A DNA stretch of 64,000 nucleotides from the NCBI RefSeq assembly GCF_022811525.1, contig NZ_CP063982.1, forward strand, positions 2,356,001 to 2,420,000. Reading direction: 5' to 3'. How positions within the stretch are numbered: position 1 is the first letter of the stretch; each line of letters begins with the position of its first letter. The position numbers and the translations under genes are program-made. The notes under the pieces are model-generated. The model saw only the letters and a list, made by a program, of their open reading frames with translations, ran no database searches and was not told the origin of the DNA. Shown here one piece after another: positions 34,636-44,414 of the stretch. The stretch comes from Orrella daihaiensis. GTDB lineage: Bacteria > Pseudomonadota > Gammaproteobacteria > Burkholderiales > Burkholderiaceae_B.

Positions 34636-36327
34636 ATGATCGACTCCTTGCTACATGCCATCAGAGATAACCCCGAAATCGCAATATTCCTCTCGATTGC
34701 GCTAGGAACCTGGATAGGGAAAATCAAGTTTGGCAAGTTTCACTTAGGTACTGTCGCGGGCTCTTTGTTGATGGGTCTGATCATTGGGCAGATCGACATC
34801 GAAATTCCCAGCGTGCTCAAGGCCGTTTTTTTTGCGCTCTTCATATACGCAGTGGGCTTTAAGAGCGGACCGGGATTTTTTGGCAGCCTGAATCGCGAGA
34901 CCATTAAGCTGGTACTGCTGTCAGTCATTCTCTGCGTCACGGGCCTAGTCACCATTCTGGCCATGAACGCCTACTTTGGCTTTGATGCTGGCTTTGCTGC
35001 AGGTTTAGGGGCGGGGGCATTAACCGATACAGCGATGATGGGTACAGCATCAAGTGCCATGCATGAGCTTGACATCAGCGCGGCTGAGCTAGATCGGCTA
35101 AATAGTCACATGGCCATTGCCTACGCCATTACCTATATATTCGGCACCGTGGGACTGATTATCTTTGTCAGCTCCGTCGCCCCGCTGTTGCTTAAGATCA
35201 ATTTACGTCAAGCGGCCATCGAACTAGAAGCTGAACTGGCCGGCAAGGGTAAGGGCAAGAGCAATGGCGATATCCATCCTTACAGTAGCGTGGTAGCAAG
35301 GGCACACGTCATCGAACCCGGACGACCTAGCGATGGCCAGATGATCTGTGAAATCGAGGCGCATTTTCCCCGTATGAGTATCGAAAGGGTGATTCGTGAT
35401 GGCCAAGTACTTGATCGCGATGTGGATCTGAGGCTTAAAGCTGGCGACATTGTGGCAGTGCTCTGCCGCCGTGAACTGGTGACTGATATGGACAATCAAT
35501 TCGGGCCTGAAGTTGATAGTCCTCAAGCGCTATCTTTTCCGCGCAAAACAGTGCATGTAGTGCTCGACAAACGGGAACATGTCGGAAAAGAAGTTGGTGA
35601 ACTGCGTCGCGAAATTGGCCCACTTAGCCACCATGGGATCTTTCTGAACAAAATCATACATGCTGGTTACGGCATCGTCCCGACCGACCAAACCATCTAT
35701 CGCTTTGGCGACGTCGCTGAGATTTCAGGCAGACCGGACTCAGTTGATGAACTAGCCGCTAGTTTTGGGAGAGTCAAAGGCGAGGCGCATAAAAGCGACA
35801 TTGCGATTCATACCCTAGCCATTGTGCTTGGCACGTTGATTGGACTGATCACCGCTCACATTGGCATCGTACCGATTGAACTCGGTGTTGGTGGAGGGAT
35901 CTTGGTGGTAGCGCTTGTCGTAGGCTGGGCGCACTCGCGTTATCAAGGCGTGGGCGATTTGCCTGCAGCAGCACAATGGGCTTTTTCAGAGCTAGGGTTG
36001 ACCGCCTTTGCGGCGGTGGTAGGGCTCATGGCTGGCCCACGTGCCATCGAAGCCATGCACGAGCACGGGGTAGCACTTCTGATTGCTGGTGTCATCGTGA
36101 CCCTTGTGCCACCCATCGTAGCCTTTTACGCCGGACGATATCTGCTAAAAATCCATCCGCTCATTTTGCTAGGTGGCATTGCCGGTGCGCAAACAGAAGC
36201 AGCATCGATGAACACCATCATTGAGGAATCTGGCAGTCAAACTCCAGTGATCGGATTTACTGTCTGCTATGCCATTTCCAACGTATTGTTTGCGGTCTGG
36301 GGGCCGATTATTGTTGCTCTGGCATAG
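34636..36327 (+). CDS. AspT/YidE-type transporter with two RCK-C domains
   Basis: 563 residues. Two halves of five or six helices surround a soluble centre holding two TrkA-C (RCK_C)-like domains (about residues 205-380). Repeated Asp-Al-exchanger motifs are seen: GLGAGALTDTAMMGTASSA in the first half and GGIAGAQTEAASMNTIIEESG in the second. The family includes the aspartate:alanine antiporter AspT, whose exchange plus decarboxylation makes proton-motive force. No aspartate decarboxylase gene is next to it, so the substrate is open. Ends with a strong terminator. Confidence 0.85.
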   Translation: MIDSLLHAIRDNPEIAIFLSIALGTWIGKIKFGKFHLGTVAGSLLMGLIIGQIDIEIPSVLKAVFFALFIYAVGFKSGPGFFGSLNRETIKLVLLSVILCVTGLVTILAMNAYFGFDAGFAAGLGAGALTDTAMMGTASSAMHELDISAAELDRLNSHMAIAYAITYIFGTVGLIIFVSSVAPLLLKINLRQAAIELEAELAGKGKGKSNGDIHPYSSVVARAHVIEPGRPSDGQMICEIEAHFPRMSIERVIRDGQVLDRDVDLRLKAGDIVAVLCRRELVTDMDNQFGPEVDSPQALSFPRKTVHVVLDKREHVGKEVGELRREIGPLSHHGIFLNKIIHAGYGIVPTDQTIYRFGDVAEISGRPDSVDELAASFGRVKGEAHKSDIAIHTLAIVLGTLIGLITAHIGIVPIELGVGGGILVVALVVGWAHSRYQGVGDLPAAAQWAFSELGLTAFAAVVGLMAGPRAIEAMHEHGVALLIAGVIVTLVPPIVAFYAGRYLLKIHPLILLGGIAGAQTEAASMNTIIEESGSQTPVIGFTVCYAISNVLFAVWGPIIVALA

Positions 36328-36348
36328 GACGACGAGCCATCGACTCAC

Positions 36349-36378
36349 AAAAAAAGCACTGTTAACAGTGCTTTTTTT
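36349..36378. terminator. Bidirectional intrinsic terminator
   Basis: A perfect 30-base palindrome, A7-GCACTGTT / AACAGTGC-T7, lies between the convergent AspT-like and ABC-permease genes. G/C-containing stem with T-run on both strands: it can stop transcription from both sides. Confidence 0.9.
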
Positions 36379-36407
36379 GTTCATACGCCGTTAAATCAAA
36401 GCGATAT

Positions 36408-37208
36408 CTAAACTTGCTGCTCCGTCTCCCCACTTTTGGGTTGCCACTTCATAAGCTTTTTCTCAATTACGCCCACAATACCGTCAAGCACCAGCGCGCA
36501 TGCGGTCAAGACCAACACACCGGCCACGACCGTATTAATATCAAATACGCCCTCGGCTTGTAGAATCAGATAGCCCACTCCAGCGGCCGAGCCAAGATAC
36601 TCACCAACCACGGCGCCAACAAACGCCAAACCGACCGAAGTATGCAAGCTTGAAAACACCCAGCTTGTAGCCGATGGCAGATAGACGTAACGAAGCAACT
36701 TCTTGCGATCCGCCCCCAACATACGAGCATTATCGAGCAACGTAGGACTCACCTCTTTAACACCTTGATAGACGTTAAAGAAAACAATAAAAAACACCAG
36801 AGTGACTGCCAGCGCCACCTTAGACCAGATACCAAGGCCAAACCACATCGCGAAGATTGGGGCGAGAATGACCCGCGGCATCGAATTCAATGCTTTGATG
36901 TACGGATCCATGATGGCACTGGCGACCGGTGAAAGCCCAAGCCACAGACCTGCCCCCATGCCTGCGGACGTACCAATCACAAAGGCCAGGAGTGTCTCAA
37001 GCAACGTAATTTGCAAGTGATAGTAAATGTTGCCGTCAGTGACAAACCAGACCCAAAGAGCATCCAACACGCCAGTGGGCTTTCCAAAAAAGAAAGCGAT
37101 CTTCGGATCCAGAGACACATACTGCCAAACGCCCAGAATCAGCGCCAAAATAGAAAACTGCCAGACCCGCAATGACAGTTTGGAGTTCGGTCTAATCATT
37201 TGCCACAT
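36408..37208 (-). CDS. Nitrate/sulfonate/taurine-type ABC permease
   Basis: 266 residues from ATG 37208; a TTG just before it is less likely. About six helices and the ABC-permease loop NSMPRVILAPIFAMWFGLG (EAA motif region), as in SsuC/TauC. Directly follows the ATPase gene. With the SsuB- and SsuA-like genes it forms a complete importer. Confidence 0.88.
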   Translation of the reverse strand: MWQMIRPNSKLSLRVWQFSILALILGVWQYVSLDPKIAFFFGKPTGVLDALWVWFVTDGNIYYHLQITLLETLLAFVIGTSAGMGAGLWLGLSPVASAIMDPYIKALNSMPRVILAPIFAMWFGLGIWSKVALAVTLVFFIVFFNVYQGVKEVSPTLLDNARMLGADRKKLLRYVYLPSATSWVFSSLHTSVGLAFVGAVVGEYLGSAAGVGYLILQAEGVFDINTVVAGVLVLTACALVLDGIVGVIEKKLMKWQPKSGETEQQV

Positions 37209-37211
37209 CAA

Positions 37212-38042
37212 TTACGCTACCTTGGTTTTTTGTTGGGCGTAGCCCTTGAGGACCTCATCGCGCAGCACTGCCCATATATCCGTATGAAGCTCTACAAACC
37301 TGGGGATACTGCGTACTTCGGCCACATCTCGCGGTCGCGGGATGTCAATCAGGAACTCGCCGATTGGATGTGTGGCTGGCCCAGCTGACAAAACCACCAC
37401 ACGATCGCTCATCGCAATCGCCTCATCGAGATCGTGCGTAATAAAAAGCACTGCCTTGCGCTTGGCCATCCAGAGATCGAGCACCTCGTTTTCCATGAGT
37501 TGACGGGTCTGGATATCCAAAGCAGAAAAAGGCTCATCCATCAAGATGATGTCAGGGTCGCGAATCAGAGTCTGCGCCAACATGGTTCGCTTTCTCATGC
37601 CGCCTGACATTTGGTGAGGATAGCGGTCTTCAAAACCGCCAAGCCCCACCCGACGCATCCACTCCCGTCCGCGCTCGTCCGCCTCTTTGGGGTCAACCCC
37701 GGCAAACTGCAAACCAGCTGTCACGTTATCAAGTGCCTTGCGCCAAGGCAATAACGCCTCGCCCTGGAACATGTACCCTGCCCGTTGGTTGATGCCTTGC
37801 AAGGGTTGACCGAAGACTTCAACCGCGCCTTTGGACGGTGTAAGCAAACCGGCACCTACATTTAACAACGTGGACTTGCCACACCCTGTAGGTCCGACAA
37901 CAGACACGAACTCACCGGGCTTCACCTCCAACGTGGTGTCAGCAACAGCGGTGTATCGCTGTCCTGGGTCATCACGGGAGATGAATGTGCAGGTAATGTC
38001 TTTTAGTGCCAGTGCAGGTGCTTCGGTATTTGCTTGAGCCAT
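37212..38042 (-). CDS. Nitrate/sulfonate/taurine-type ABC ATPase
   Basis: 276 residues. Walker A GPTGCGKSTL, signature QMSGGMRKRTMLA, Walker B IILMDEPFSALD and switch histidine in FITHDLDEAI: the SsuB/TauB/NrtD group. It overlaps the binding-protein stop by one base and precedes the permease gene by 3-4 bases. Confidence 0.92.
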   Translation of the reverse strand: MAQANTEAPALALKDITCTFISRDDPGQRYTAVADTTLEVKPGEFVSVVGPTGCGKSTLLNVGAGLLTPSKGAVEVFGQPLQGINQRAGYMFQGEALLPWRKALDNVTAGLQFAGVDPKEADERGREWMRRVGLGGFEDRYPHQMSGGMRKRTMLAQTLIRDPDIILMDEPFSALDIQTRQLMENEVLDLWMAKRKAVLFITHDLDEAIAMSDRVVVLSAGPATHPIGEFLIDIPRPRDVAEVRSIPRFVELHTDIWAVLRDEVLKGYAQQKTKVA

Positions 38043-39076
38043 TATGCGAACTTCTTGTTAGCCTTTTCGGCAAAGGTATTGGTCCACGTCTTTGCAAGGT
38101 CAATCTTGCTTGCATCGAAACCTTTCTTGAATGCAGCAAGCGACTTCAGCGCAGTTTCCGGACCATCAGCGGGCATCATACCGTTAGGCGAAAGACCCTC
38201 CATCGAACGCTGGACTGAAAGCTTGTAAACATCGGGCTTACCGAGCAGATACGACTCAGGCACCACCTTCGCGACACCGTCGGGACCGTTGGCTTGGATC
38301 CATTTGTCTGCACGTACCATGGCATTGACCAAAGCTTGGGTTGTATTTGGATTAGCAGCAATGTAATCATTGGGGAGGTACAGGCAGCCGGCCGGCATAT
38401 TGCCACCAAACACTTCAATCGTATCTTTGATAGTGCGGGTATCTAAAACCACTTTGATGGCTTTCTCAGCTTCGAGCACCGAGATAACGGGATCCAGATT
38501 GACGATGGCATCAACTTGGCCTGATTGCACGGCTGACACTGCGCCTGCACCAGCTCCAACGCCAACGATCGAAACATCGCTACCCTTTAAACCATGTTTG
38601 GCCAAGAAGAATTCAAACAACATATTGGTAGAAGAGCCGGGAGCAGTAACACCGATTTTCTTGCCTTTGAAATCAGCTGGGCTCTTGTAGTCGGGCATGG
38701 TCTTGGTGGAGACACCCACAACAATCATAGGTGCACGACCCTGGAGTACCACACACTGGAACATCTGAGCCTTCGACTGCAAGTTGATAGTGTGCTCGTA
38801 TGCACCAGATACAACATCAGCGCTGCCGCCAACAACTGCCTGTAGCGCCTTGGAACCACCAGCGAAATTGGAGACCTTGACGTCCAAGCCTTCATCTTTG
38901 AAGTAGCCATTGAGGTTGGCGATAGTCAATGGGAGGTAGTACACCAAAGACTCGCCACCGACGGCAATATGGACAGCCTTCTTCTCAAGGCCAGACGCAA
39001 GCGCAAAAGTCGGAGCCATTGACAGCGCTCCCGTAGCACCAGCTAACTTTAGAATTTCGCGACGTGAAATAGACAT
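38042..39076 (-). CDS. ABC substrate-binding protein, SsuA/TauA/NMT1 type, Tat-exported
   Basis: 344 residues from ATG 39076 with GGAG six bases upstream. The signal peptide begins MSISRREILKLAG: the SRRxxLK motif indicates Tat export, common for this family in proteobacteria. Two-lobed PBP fold, with typical NLNGYFKDEGLDV and GKKIGVTAPGSSTN. Ligand could be an alkylsulfonate, a nitrile or a pyrimidine precursor. A TauD-like dioxygenase diverges from it, which favours a sulfonate. Confidence 0.87.
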   Translation of the reverse strand: MSISRREILKLAGATGALSMAPTFALASGLEKKAVHIAVGGESLVYYLPLTIANLNGYFKDEGLDVKVSNFAGGSKALQAVVGGSADVVSGAYEHTINLQSKAQMFQCVVLQGRAPMIVVGVSTKTMPDYKSPADFKGKKIGVTAPGSSTNMLFEFFLAKHGLKGSDVSIVGVGAGAGAVSAVQSGQVDAIVNLDPVISVLEAEKAIKVVLDTRTIKDTIEVFGGNMPAGCLYLPNDYIAANPNTTQALVNAMVRADKWIQANGPDGVAKVVPESYLLGKPDVYKLSVQRSMEGLSPNGMMPADGPETALKSLAAFKKGFDASKIDLAKTWTNTFAEKANKKFA

Positions 39077-39341
39077 GACGGTCTCCAATATTTTTGTATC
39101 AATTCAAGATGTGTGGACAAAAATTCCGTTAGGCAAAATTAACCTGCCATTTATATACCAAGGAACAACAATCGTCATCGCAGGCTAATACGGGGTATCC
39201 CTAGGAGAGACGGATTTACCCCAACTGGCTCCGCCAAGAGCCTAACCTCCATGCGTTGTATCCGAGTATTTACGCACCACAACCACTAGCGTCGACTCAG
39301 ACACCTATGGCATATTGAATCAACTTGTTTGGAGCGTAATG

Positions 39342-40196
39342 ATGGCTATTCTTGATAAGCTAAACGTTGTTCCTATGTCAGGCACCATCGGGGCTGAAGT
39401 GCAGGGTCTCGATTTGCTTCATGATCAAACGCCCGAATTGATTGCGGCGTTGCGGGAAATCTGGCTGGAATATGGCGTAATTGCTCTTAGAAATCAACCG
39501 CTCGATCCTGCCCAGTTTCAAGCGTTTGCTGAGCAATTCGGCGAACCGGTTGAGTACCCGTTTGTTAAAGGGATTGAGAACTACCCCAAAATCATTCAGG
39601 TGTTGAAGCTGCCGCATGAGCGACACAACTTTGGTGGCGTATGGCACACCGACACCGCCTACCTTCAAGCCCCGCCCATGGCGACAATGTTAATTGCCCG
39701 CGAAATTCCACCCAAAGGCGGCGATACGCTGTTTGCAAGCGGCTATGCCGCCTATGAGGCTTTGTCGCCCGGAATGCAGCGTACGCTAGAGGGACTGATT
39801 GCGGTGAATTCATCCGCCAAAGCAGAAGTCACCAAAACTCGTGAGGACCGAATTGCAGACTCAGCCACTGATAAAGCGCGAGAGGTGCTCACAGGCGAAC
39901 ATCCAGTCATACGCATTCACCCCGAGACGGGTCGAAAGTCCCTGTATGTGAACACGGCACACACCACCCACTTCCTAGGTTGGACCGAAGCAGAAAGCCA
40001 GCCTCTATTGGATTTTCTCTTTGAACATCAGACGCGACCGGAATTTACCTGCCGCTTCAGTTGGCAGGTAAATTCCATTGTGCTCTGGGATAATCGTTGT
40101 GTGCTACATAACCCGATCAATGACTACCATGGCTACAAACGTCTACTACATCGCATTACGTTAAAAGGCGATGTGCCACACAACGGTAGCCACTGA
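39342..40196 (+). CDS. TauD-family Fe(II)/2-oxoglutarate dioxygenase
   Basis: 284 residues from ATG 39342 (GGAG seven bases before). WHTDTAY gives the HxD of the metal site, NRCVLHNPINDY the distal His and YKRLLHRITLKG the 2-oxoglutarate-binding Arg, as in taurine and 2,4-D dioxygenases. Divergent from the sulfonate-type importer, so oxygenolytic release of sulfite from an imported sulfonate is plausible. The coding region contains a perfect 14-bp inverted repeat (40040-40076). Confidence 0.85.
   Translation: MAILDKLNVVPMSGTIGAEVQGLDLLHDQTPELIAALREIWLEYGVIALRNQPLDPAQFQAFAEQFGEPVEYPFVKGIENYPKIIQVLKLPHERHNFGGVWHTDTAYLQAPPMATMLIAREIPPKGGDTLFASGYAAYEALSPGMQRTLEGLIAVNSSAKAEVTKTREDRIADSATDKAREVLTGEHPVIRIHPETGRKSLYVNTAHTTHFLGWTEAESQPLLDFLFEHQTRPEFTCRFSWQVNSIVLWDNRCVLHNPINDYHGYKRLLHRITLKGDVPHNGSH
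40040..40076. repeat. Perfect 14-bp inverted repeat inside the dioxygenase gene
   Basis: GGAATTTACCTGCC (40040-40053), a 9-base loop and GGCAGGTAAATTCC (40063-40076). It encodes ordinary-looking protein near the metal-binding end (around EFTCRFSWQVNSIV). No T-run follows. Confidence 0.85.
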
Positions 40197-40314
40197 CATC
40201 CATTTTGTGTAACCTGAAGCTCGTCACAGTCTCAAGCAGGCATGCGAGACGCTAGTTTGGTGCATCTTGATTGATTGCTCTGAGACGTTCTTTCTGGATT
40301 ACACAAGGATGGAC

Positions 40315-41709
40315 ATGGTTCGTACAGTGAACAGCTCGCATGCGAGCACTAATGATATCTACGCCTCAATTGAGCTTTCTGAGGCACTCCCTAAAACCAA
40401 ATTCCCAGACCGCGAGCGAAATCCACGCAATGTTTTTAGTGCTGTGCGTGATGAACTCATGCTTGATGGCAACTCACGCCAGAACCTAGCTACGTTTTGT
40501 CAGACATGGGTCGACGATGAAGTGCAGGAACTAATGGCCTTGTCGATCGACAAGAACATGATCGACAAAGATGAGTACCCGCAAACTGCAGAGATTGAAC
40601 GACGCTGTGTCGCTATGCTGGCCGACCTATGGAACTCGCCTCAGGCCGACACCACACTCGGCTGTTCGACCATCGGTTCGTCAGAGGCCGCCATGCTCGG
40701 TGGACTTGCACTCAAATGGCAGTGGCGCAAGCGTCAACAAGCCGAAGGCAAACCCACTGACAAGCCGAACTTGATTTGTGGGCCCGTGCAAATTTGCTGG
40801 CACAAGTTTGCACGCTACTTTGATGTCGAACTGCGCGAGATCCCGTTAGAAGGGGATCGCCTGATCATGACACCTGAAGAAGTCATTAAACGGGTCGATG
40901 AGAACACCATCGGAGTGGTTCCAACCCTAGGTGTCACCTTCACCTGCCAGTATGAGCCGGTCAAGGCCGTCAGCGATGCGCTAGACAAACTGCAAGCTGA
41001 TACGGGGCTCGATGTGCCCATTCACGTCGATGGTGCAAGTGGCGCATTTCTCGCACCGTTCTGTGCTCCTGATATCGAATGGGATTTCCGCTTGCCGCGG
41101 GTTAAATCCATCAACTCCTCTGGCCACAAGTTTGGCCTAGCACCGCTCGGTGCCGGATGGATTGTCTGGCGCGAAACAGCAGACTTACCTGAAGAACTTA
41201 TTTTTAATGTGAATTACCTTGGCGGCAACATGCCGACCTTTGCCTTGAACTTTTCACGTCCGGGTGGCCAGATCATCGCCCAGTACTACAACTTCCTTCG
41301 TTTAGGTCGCGAGGGTTACGCCAAAATACATAATGCTTGCTACACCACAGCGAAATACCTTGCTGCAGAAATTGGCAAGATGGGTCCTTTTGAAATCATC
41401 TTTGATGGCGACAGTCAGGCAGGCATCCCTGCCTTATGCTGGAAGATAAAAAGCGGCTTCGACACCGGAGGCTACACACTATATGACTTGGCTGACCGAT
41501 TGCGCACCCGTGGCTGGCAGGTACCCGCATATTCGATGCCAGCCAATCGCGAAGACCTCGTGATACAGCGTATTCTCGTGCGTCACGGTGTGAGCATGGA
41601 CTTGGCCGAACTATTGCTTGATGACATGCACCGTGCCCTTGACCACTTTGAGAAGCATCCCGTGGGCAAGCCCCTTTCAAGATCAGAAGCTGGCGGATAT
41701 AGCCACTGA
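40315..41709 (+). CDS. gadB: Glutamate decarboxylase
   Basis: 464 residues from ATG 40315, matching E. coli GadB (466); AAGGA lies 5 bases before. PLP enzyme: the cofactor lysine is in NSSGHKFGLAPLG, HVDGASGAFLAPF holds the aspartate that pairs with the pyridine N, and the N-terminus (KTKFPDRERNPRNVF) resembles E. coli Gad. It converts glutamate to GABA, using one proton. Together with gadC next to it and glsA, it builds a glutamate-dependent acid-resistance set. Confidence 0.95.
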   Translation: MVRTVNSSHASTNDIYASIELSEALPKTKFPDRERNPRNVFSAVRDELMLDGNSRQNLATFCQTWVDDEVQELMALSIDKNMIDKDEYPQTAEIERRCVAMLADLWNSPQADTTLGCSTIGSSEAAMLGGLALKWQWRKRQQAEGKPTDKPNLICGPVQICWHKFARYFDVELREIPLEGDRLIMTPEEVIKRVDENTIGVVPTLGVTFTCQYEPVKAVSDALDKLQADTGLDVPIHVDGASGAFLAPFCAPDIEWDFRLPRVKSINSSGHKFGLAPLGAGWIVWRETADLPEELIFNVNYLGGNMPTFALNFSRPGGQIIAQYYNFLRLGREGYAKIHNACYTTAKYLAAEIGKMGPFEIIFDGDSQAGIPALCWKIKSGFDTGGYTLYDLADRLRTRGWQVPAYSMPANREDLVIQRILVRHGVSMDLAELLLDDMHRALDHFEKHPVGKPLSRSEAGGYSH

Positions 41710-41763
41710 TGTGTTTTAACTGCGATTGAACTTTTGCGCGATTAACCTGAAATTTATGTAGCT

Positions 41764-43299
41764 ATGGCTAAAGACACAGATAGCACCAAACAATTAAGTC
41801 TGGTCGGATTTTTCGCGATAACCGCGTCCATGGTCATGGCTGTTTACGAGTATCCCACCTTCGCCACCTCAGGCTTTAGCCTGGTGTTCTTCCTGTTGCT
41901 AGGTGGTGCCCTATGGTTTGTACCGGTGGGCTTGTGTTCAGCAGAAATGGCAACGGTTGAGGGCTGGGAAGAAGGCGGGGTGTTTACCTGGGTCAACAAC
42001 ACGCTCGGTGAGCGCTGGGGGTTTGCGGCGATTTCATTTGGTTATCTGCAAATTGCGATTGGCTTTATCCCCATGCTGTACTTTGTGCTGGGGTCGCTGT
42101 CCTACATTCTGGCCTGGCCTGCCTTGAACAATGACCCTATTGTTAAGACCATCGGTGGACTAGTCATTCTGTGGGTGTTGGCATTCACACAGTTCGGGGG
42201 CACCAAGCACACAGCCCAGATCGCCAAGGTGGGGTTCTTTCTGGGCATTCTCTTGCCGGCCATCATTTTAGTCGGACTGGCGGTTAGTTATCTGGTCAGT
42301 GGCGGTCATGTGGCCATCGAAATGTCGGCTGCAACCTTCTTTCCGGATTTCACGCAACTTGGCACACTCGTGGTGTTTGTGGCTTTCATTCTGAGCTACA
42401 TGGGTGTTGAAGCCTCAGCCACGCACGTCAATGAAATGAAAAACCCTGGACGTGACTACCCACTGGCAATACTACTACTTATGATGGCGGCCATTTGTCT
42501 GAGTTCGATCGGTGGCTTGTCAGTTGCAGCGGTGATCCCATTACACGAGATCAACCTGTCAGCTGGTGTAGTTCAAACCTTCGAAGTTTTGGTGAAACAT
42601 TTTGGTGCCGGACTCGAATGGGCAGTGCGTGTCATCGCTGCCCTGCTCGTGCTCGGTGTATTGGCCGAAATCGCCGCCTGGATTGTGGGGCCATCGCGCG
42701 GTATGTATGTCACCGCGCAAAAAGGCATCCTCCCGCATCGCTTTAATAAGGTCAACAAAAACGGCGTGCCGGTGGCACTGGTAATTTTTCAGTTGTCGAT
42801 TACCACAGTGGCGCTGATTGTGCTGACCAACACGGGTGGTGGCAATAACTTGTCATTCATGATTGCCTTGACACTGACTGTCCTGATTTACTTGTGCAGC
42901 TACTTCCTGCTATTTCTTGGCTACCTGCACCTTGTCCTTAAGCAGCCTGCGAAAAAGCGTGTCTTTAACGTGCCTGGCGGAACCAAAATCAAAGTAATTG
43001 TTGCCACTTCAGGCTTGATCATTTCGCTCTTGGCATTTGTGGTCTCGTTTATACCACCAAGCTCGTTGCCTGCGACTGCCAGCCTAGACGCTTATCTCGA
43101 ACTACTGATTGGCAGTTTTGTTGTAGTCGTTTCAATTCCGTTCATTGTCTATGCTATCCATACCAAGCACGGCAAAACAACCAACGCCACGTTGCAGCTT
43201 ATCAAACATCACAACGCGCCTGAGGGTCACTTTTTCATTCACCCACGCGCACGTTCAACGCATCATTTTGATGTGCACGGCGATGAGAACAAGAAATAG
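41764..43299 (+). CDS. gadC: Glutamate/GABA antiporter
   Basis: 511 residues, the length of E. coli GadC. About 12 helices of the APC fold. The C-terminal tail NAPEGHFFIHPRARS followed by histidines corresponds to the E. coli GadC C-plug that blocks the channel at neutral pH and opens in acid; the extra His residues may tune the pH response. Imports glutamate in exchange for GABA made by gadB. It starts 54 bases after gadB. Confidence 0.95.
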   Translation: MAKDTDSTKQLSLVGFFAITASMVMAVYEYPTFATSGFSLVFFLLLGGALWFVPVGLCSAEMATVEGWEEGGVFTWVNNTLGERWGFAAISFGYLQIAIGFIPMLYFVLGSLSYILAWPALNNDPIVKTIGGLVILWVLAFTQFGGTKHTAQIAKVGFFLGILLPAIILVGLAVSYLVSGGHVAIEMSAATFFPDFTQLGTLVVFVAFILSYMGVEASATHVNEMKNPGRDYPLAILLLMMAAICLSSIGGLSVAAVIPLHEINLSAGVVQTFEVLVKHFGAGLEWAVRVIAALLVLGVLAEIAAWIVGPSRGMYVTAQKGILPHRFNKVNKNGVPVALVIFQLSITTVALIVLTNTGGGNNLSFMIALTLTVLIYLCSYFLLFLGYLHLVLKQPAKKRVFNVPGGTKIKVIVATSGLIISLLAFVVSFIPPSSLPATASLDAYLELLIGSFVVVVSIPFIVYAIHTKHGKTTNATLQLIKHHNAPEGHFFIHPRARSTHHFDVHGDENKK

Positions 43300-43327
43300 C
43301 AGTCCGAGCACCACCACCGAGGCAATG

Positions 43328-44266
43328 CTAGGCAGGATCATATAGATTCAAGCGCAGTTCGGCAGCAACATCGGCAATCATTTTTTGTGCTCTGACACTG
43401 TTGCCAAACCCATCTAGCGGTGGCGAGAAGGCGGCAATGCCAAGCTTGCCTGGTGCCACAGCCATAATGCCGCCACCCACGCCACTCTTTGCGGGCAGCC
43501 CGACGGTGTAGGCCCAATCGCCAGAACTGTCATATAACCCCTCCATGGTCATCTCTGCCAAGATACGCGGCACATGATGGCCCTTTAAGACCTGCATCCC
43601 TGTTTTGGGATTCCTGCCACGCGCGGCAAGTGTTGCGGCCATGATAGCGAGCTCCACCGTGGTGATGAGTGTGGAGCATTGTCTGGTGTAGACATCACAG
43701 ACTTGCATCGGATCAGCGGACATCGTGCCGTCAGCATACATAAGCCAGGCAATAGCGCGGTTGTGAAAATTCGTTGTTTGCTCAGACTGATTAACTTCAT
43801 CTGACAGCTTGATGTCACCACCAGTCAAATCACATTGCATCCGTAAAATTCGCTGCCACCGGTGTTCAACGTCTTTAGCATCGACCAAACTGACTGTTGC
43901 CATTGCACCAGCATTTACTAGAGGTGACTGTGGCTTACCACCATGCAACTCCAATGCCATCACGGAATTAAAGGCTAAGCCCGTCGGATCGGCACCGATC
44001 TTTTGTTGCACCTCTTCTGGGCCAACATCCTCGAGCGCTAATGCCAGCGTAGCGACCTTGGAGATGGATTCAATGGCGAAGGGATATTGGCAATCACCAG
44101 CAGCACAAACTGTGCCGTCAGACAAAACCACAGTCAGCGCAGACAGCGTCGATGACACATCGGCTAGATAAGGGATGTAGCTCGCATTATTACCACCAGA
44201 GACCTCTTTATATCGGGAGTGTACGTCTTTAACCAATGACTGAAGTTTGACCGGATCAAATCGCAT
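43328..44266 (-). CDS. glsA: Glutaminase A (beta-lactamase-like fold)
   Basis: 312 residues. The Ser-x-x-Lys catalytic pair lies in AIESISKVATLAL, and NASYIPYLADV, PLVNAGAMATVSL and the C-terminal SGVGGGIMAVAPGKLGIA are glutaminase hallmarks. Deamidates glutamine to glutamate, releasing ammonia that takes up protons; in E. coli the related YbaS joins GadC in acid resistance. Convergent with gadC, with 28 bases between the stops, and not cotranscribed with gadBC. Confidence 0.93.
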   Translation of the reverse strand: MRFDPVKLQSLVKDVHSRYKEVSGGNNASYIPYLADVSSTLSALTVVLSDGTVCAAGDCQYPFAIESISKVATLALALEDVGPEEVQQKIGADPTGLAFNSVMALELHGGKPQSPLVNAGAMATVSLVDAKDVEHRWQRILRMQCDLTGGDIKLSDEVNQSEQTTNFHNRAIAWLMYADGTMSADPMQVCDVYTRQCSTLITTVELAIMAATLAARGRNPKTGMQVLKGHHVPRILAEMTMEGLYDSSGDWAYTVGLPAKSGVGGGIMAVAPGKLGIAAFSPPLDGFGNSVRAQKMIADVAAELRLNLYDPA

Positions 44267-44414
44267 ACGAAGTCCTTATTTGTATGAATCGCTGTCAGGA
44301 ACAACATAAATTCTTTATGAGGAATGCATTCACCGGATCTTAGGTATTGTGAGATTACGGGCTAAACACAGCGCAAGCTCAGGGCACATAACAAACCAGC
44401 TATCAAACCGTTAG

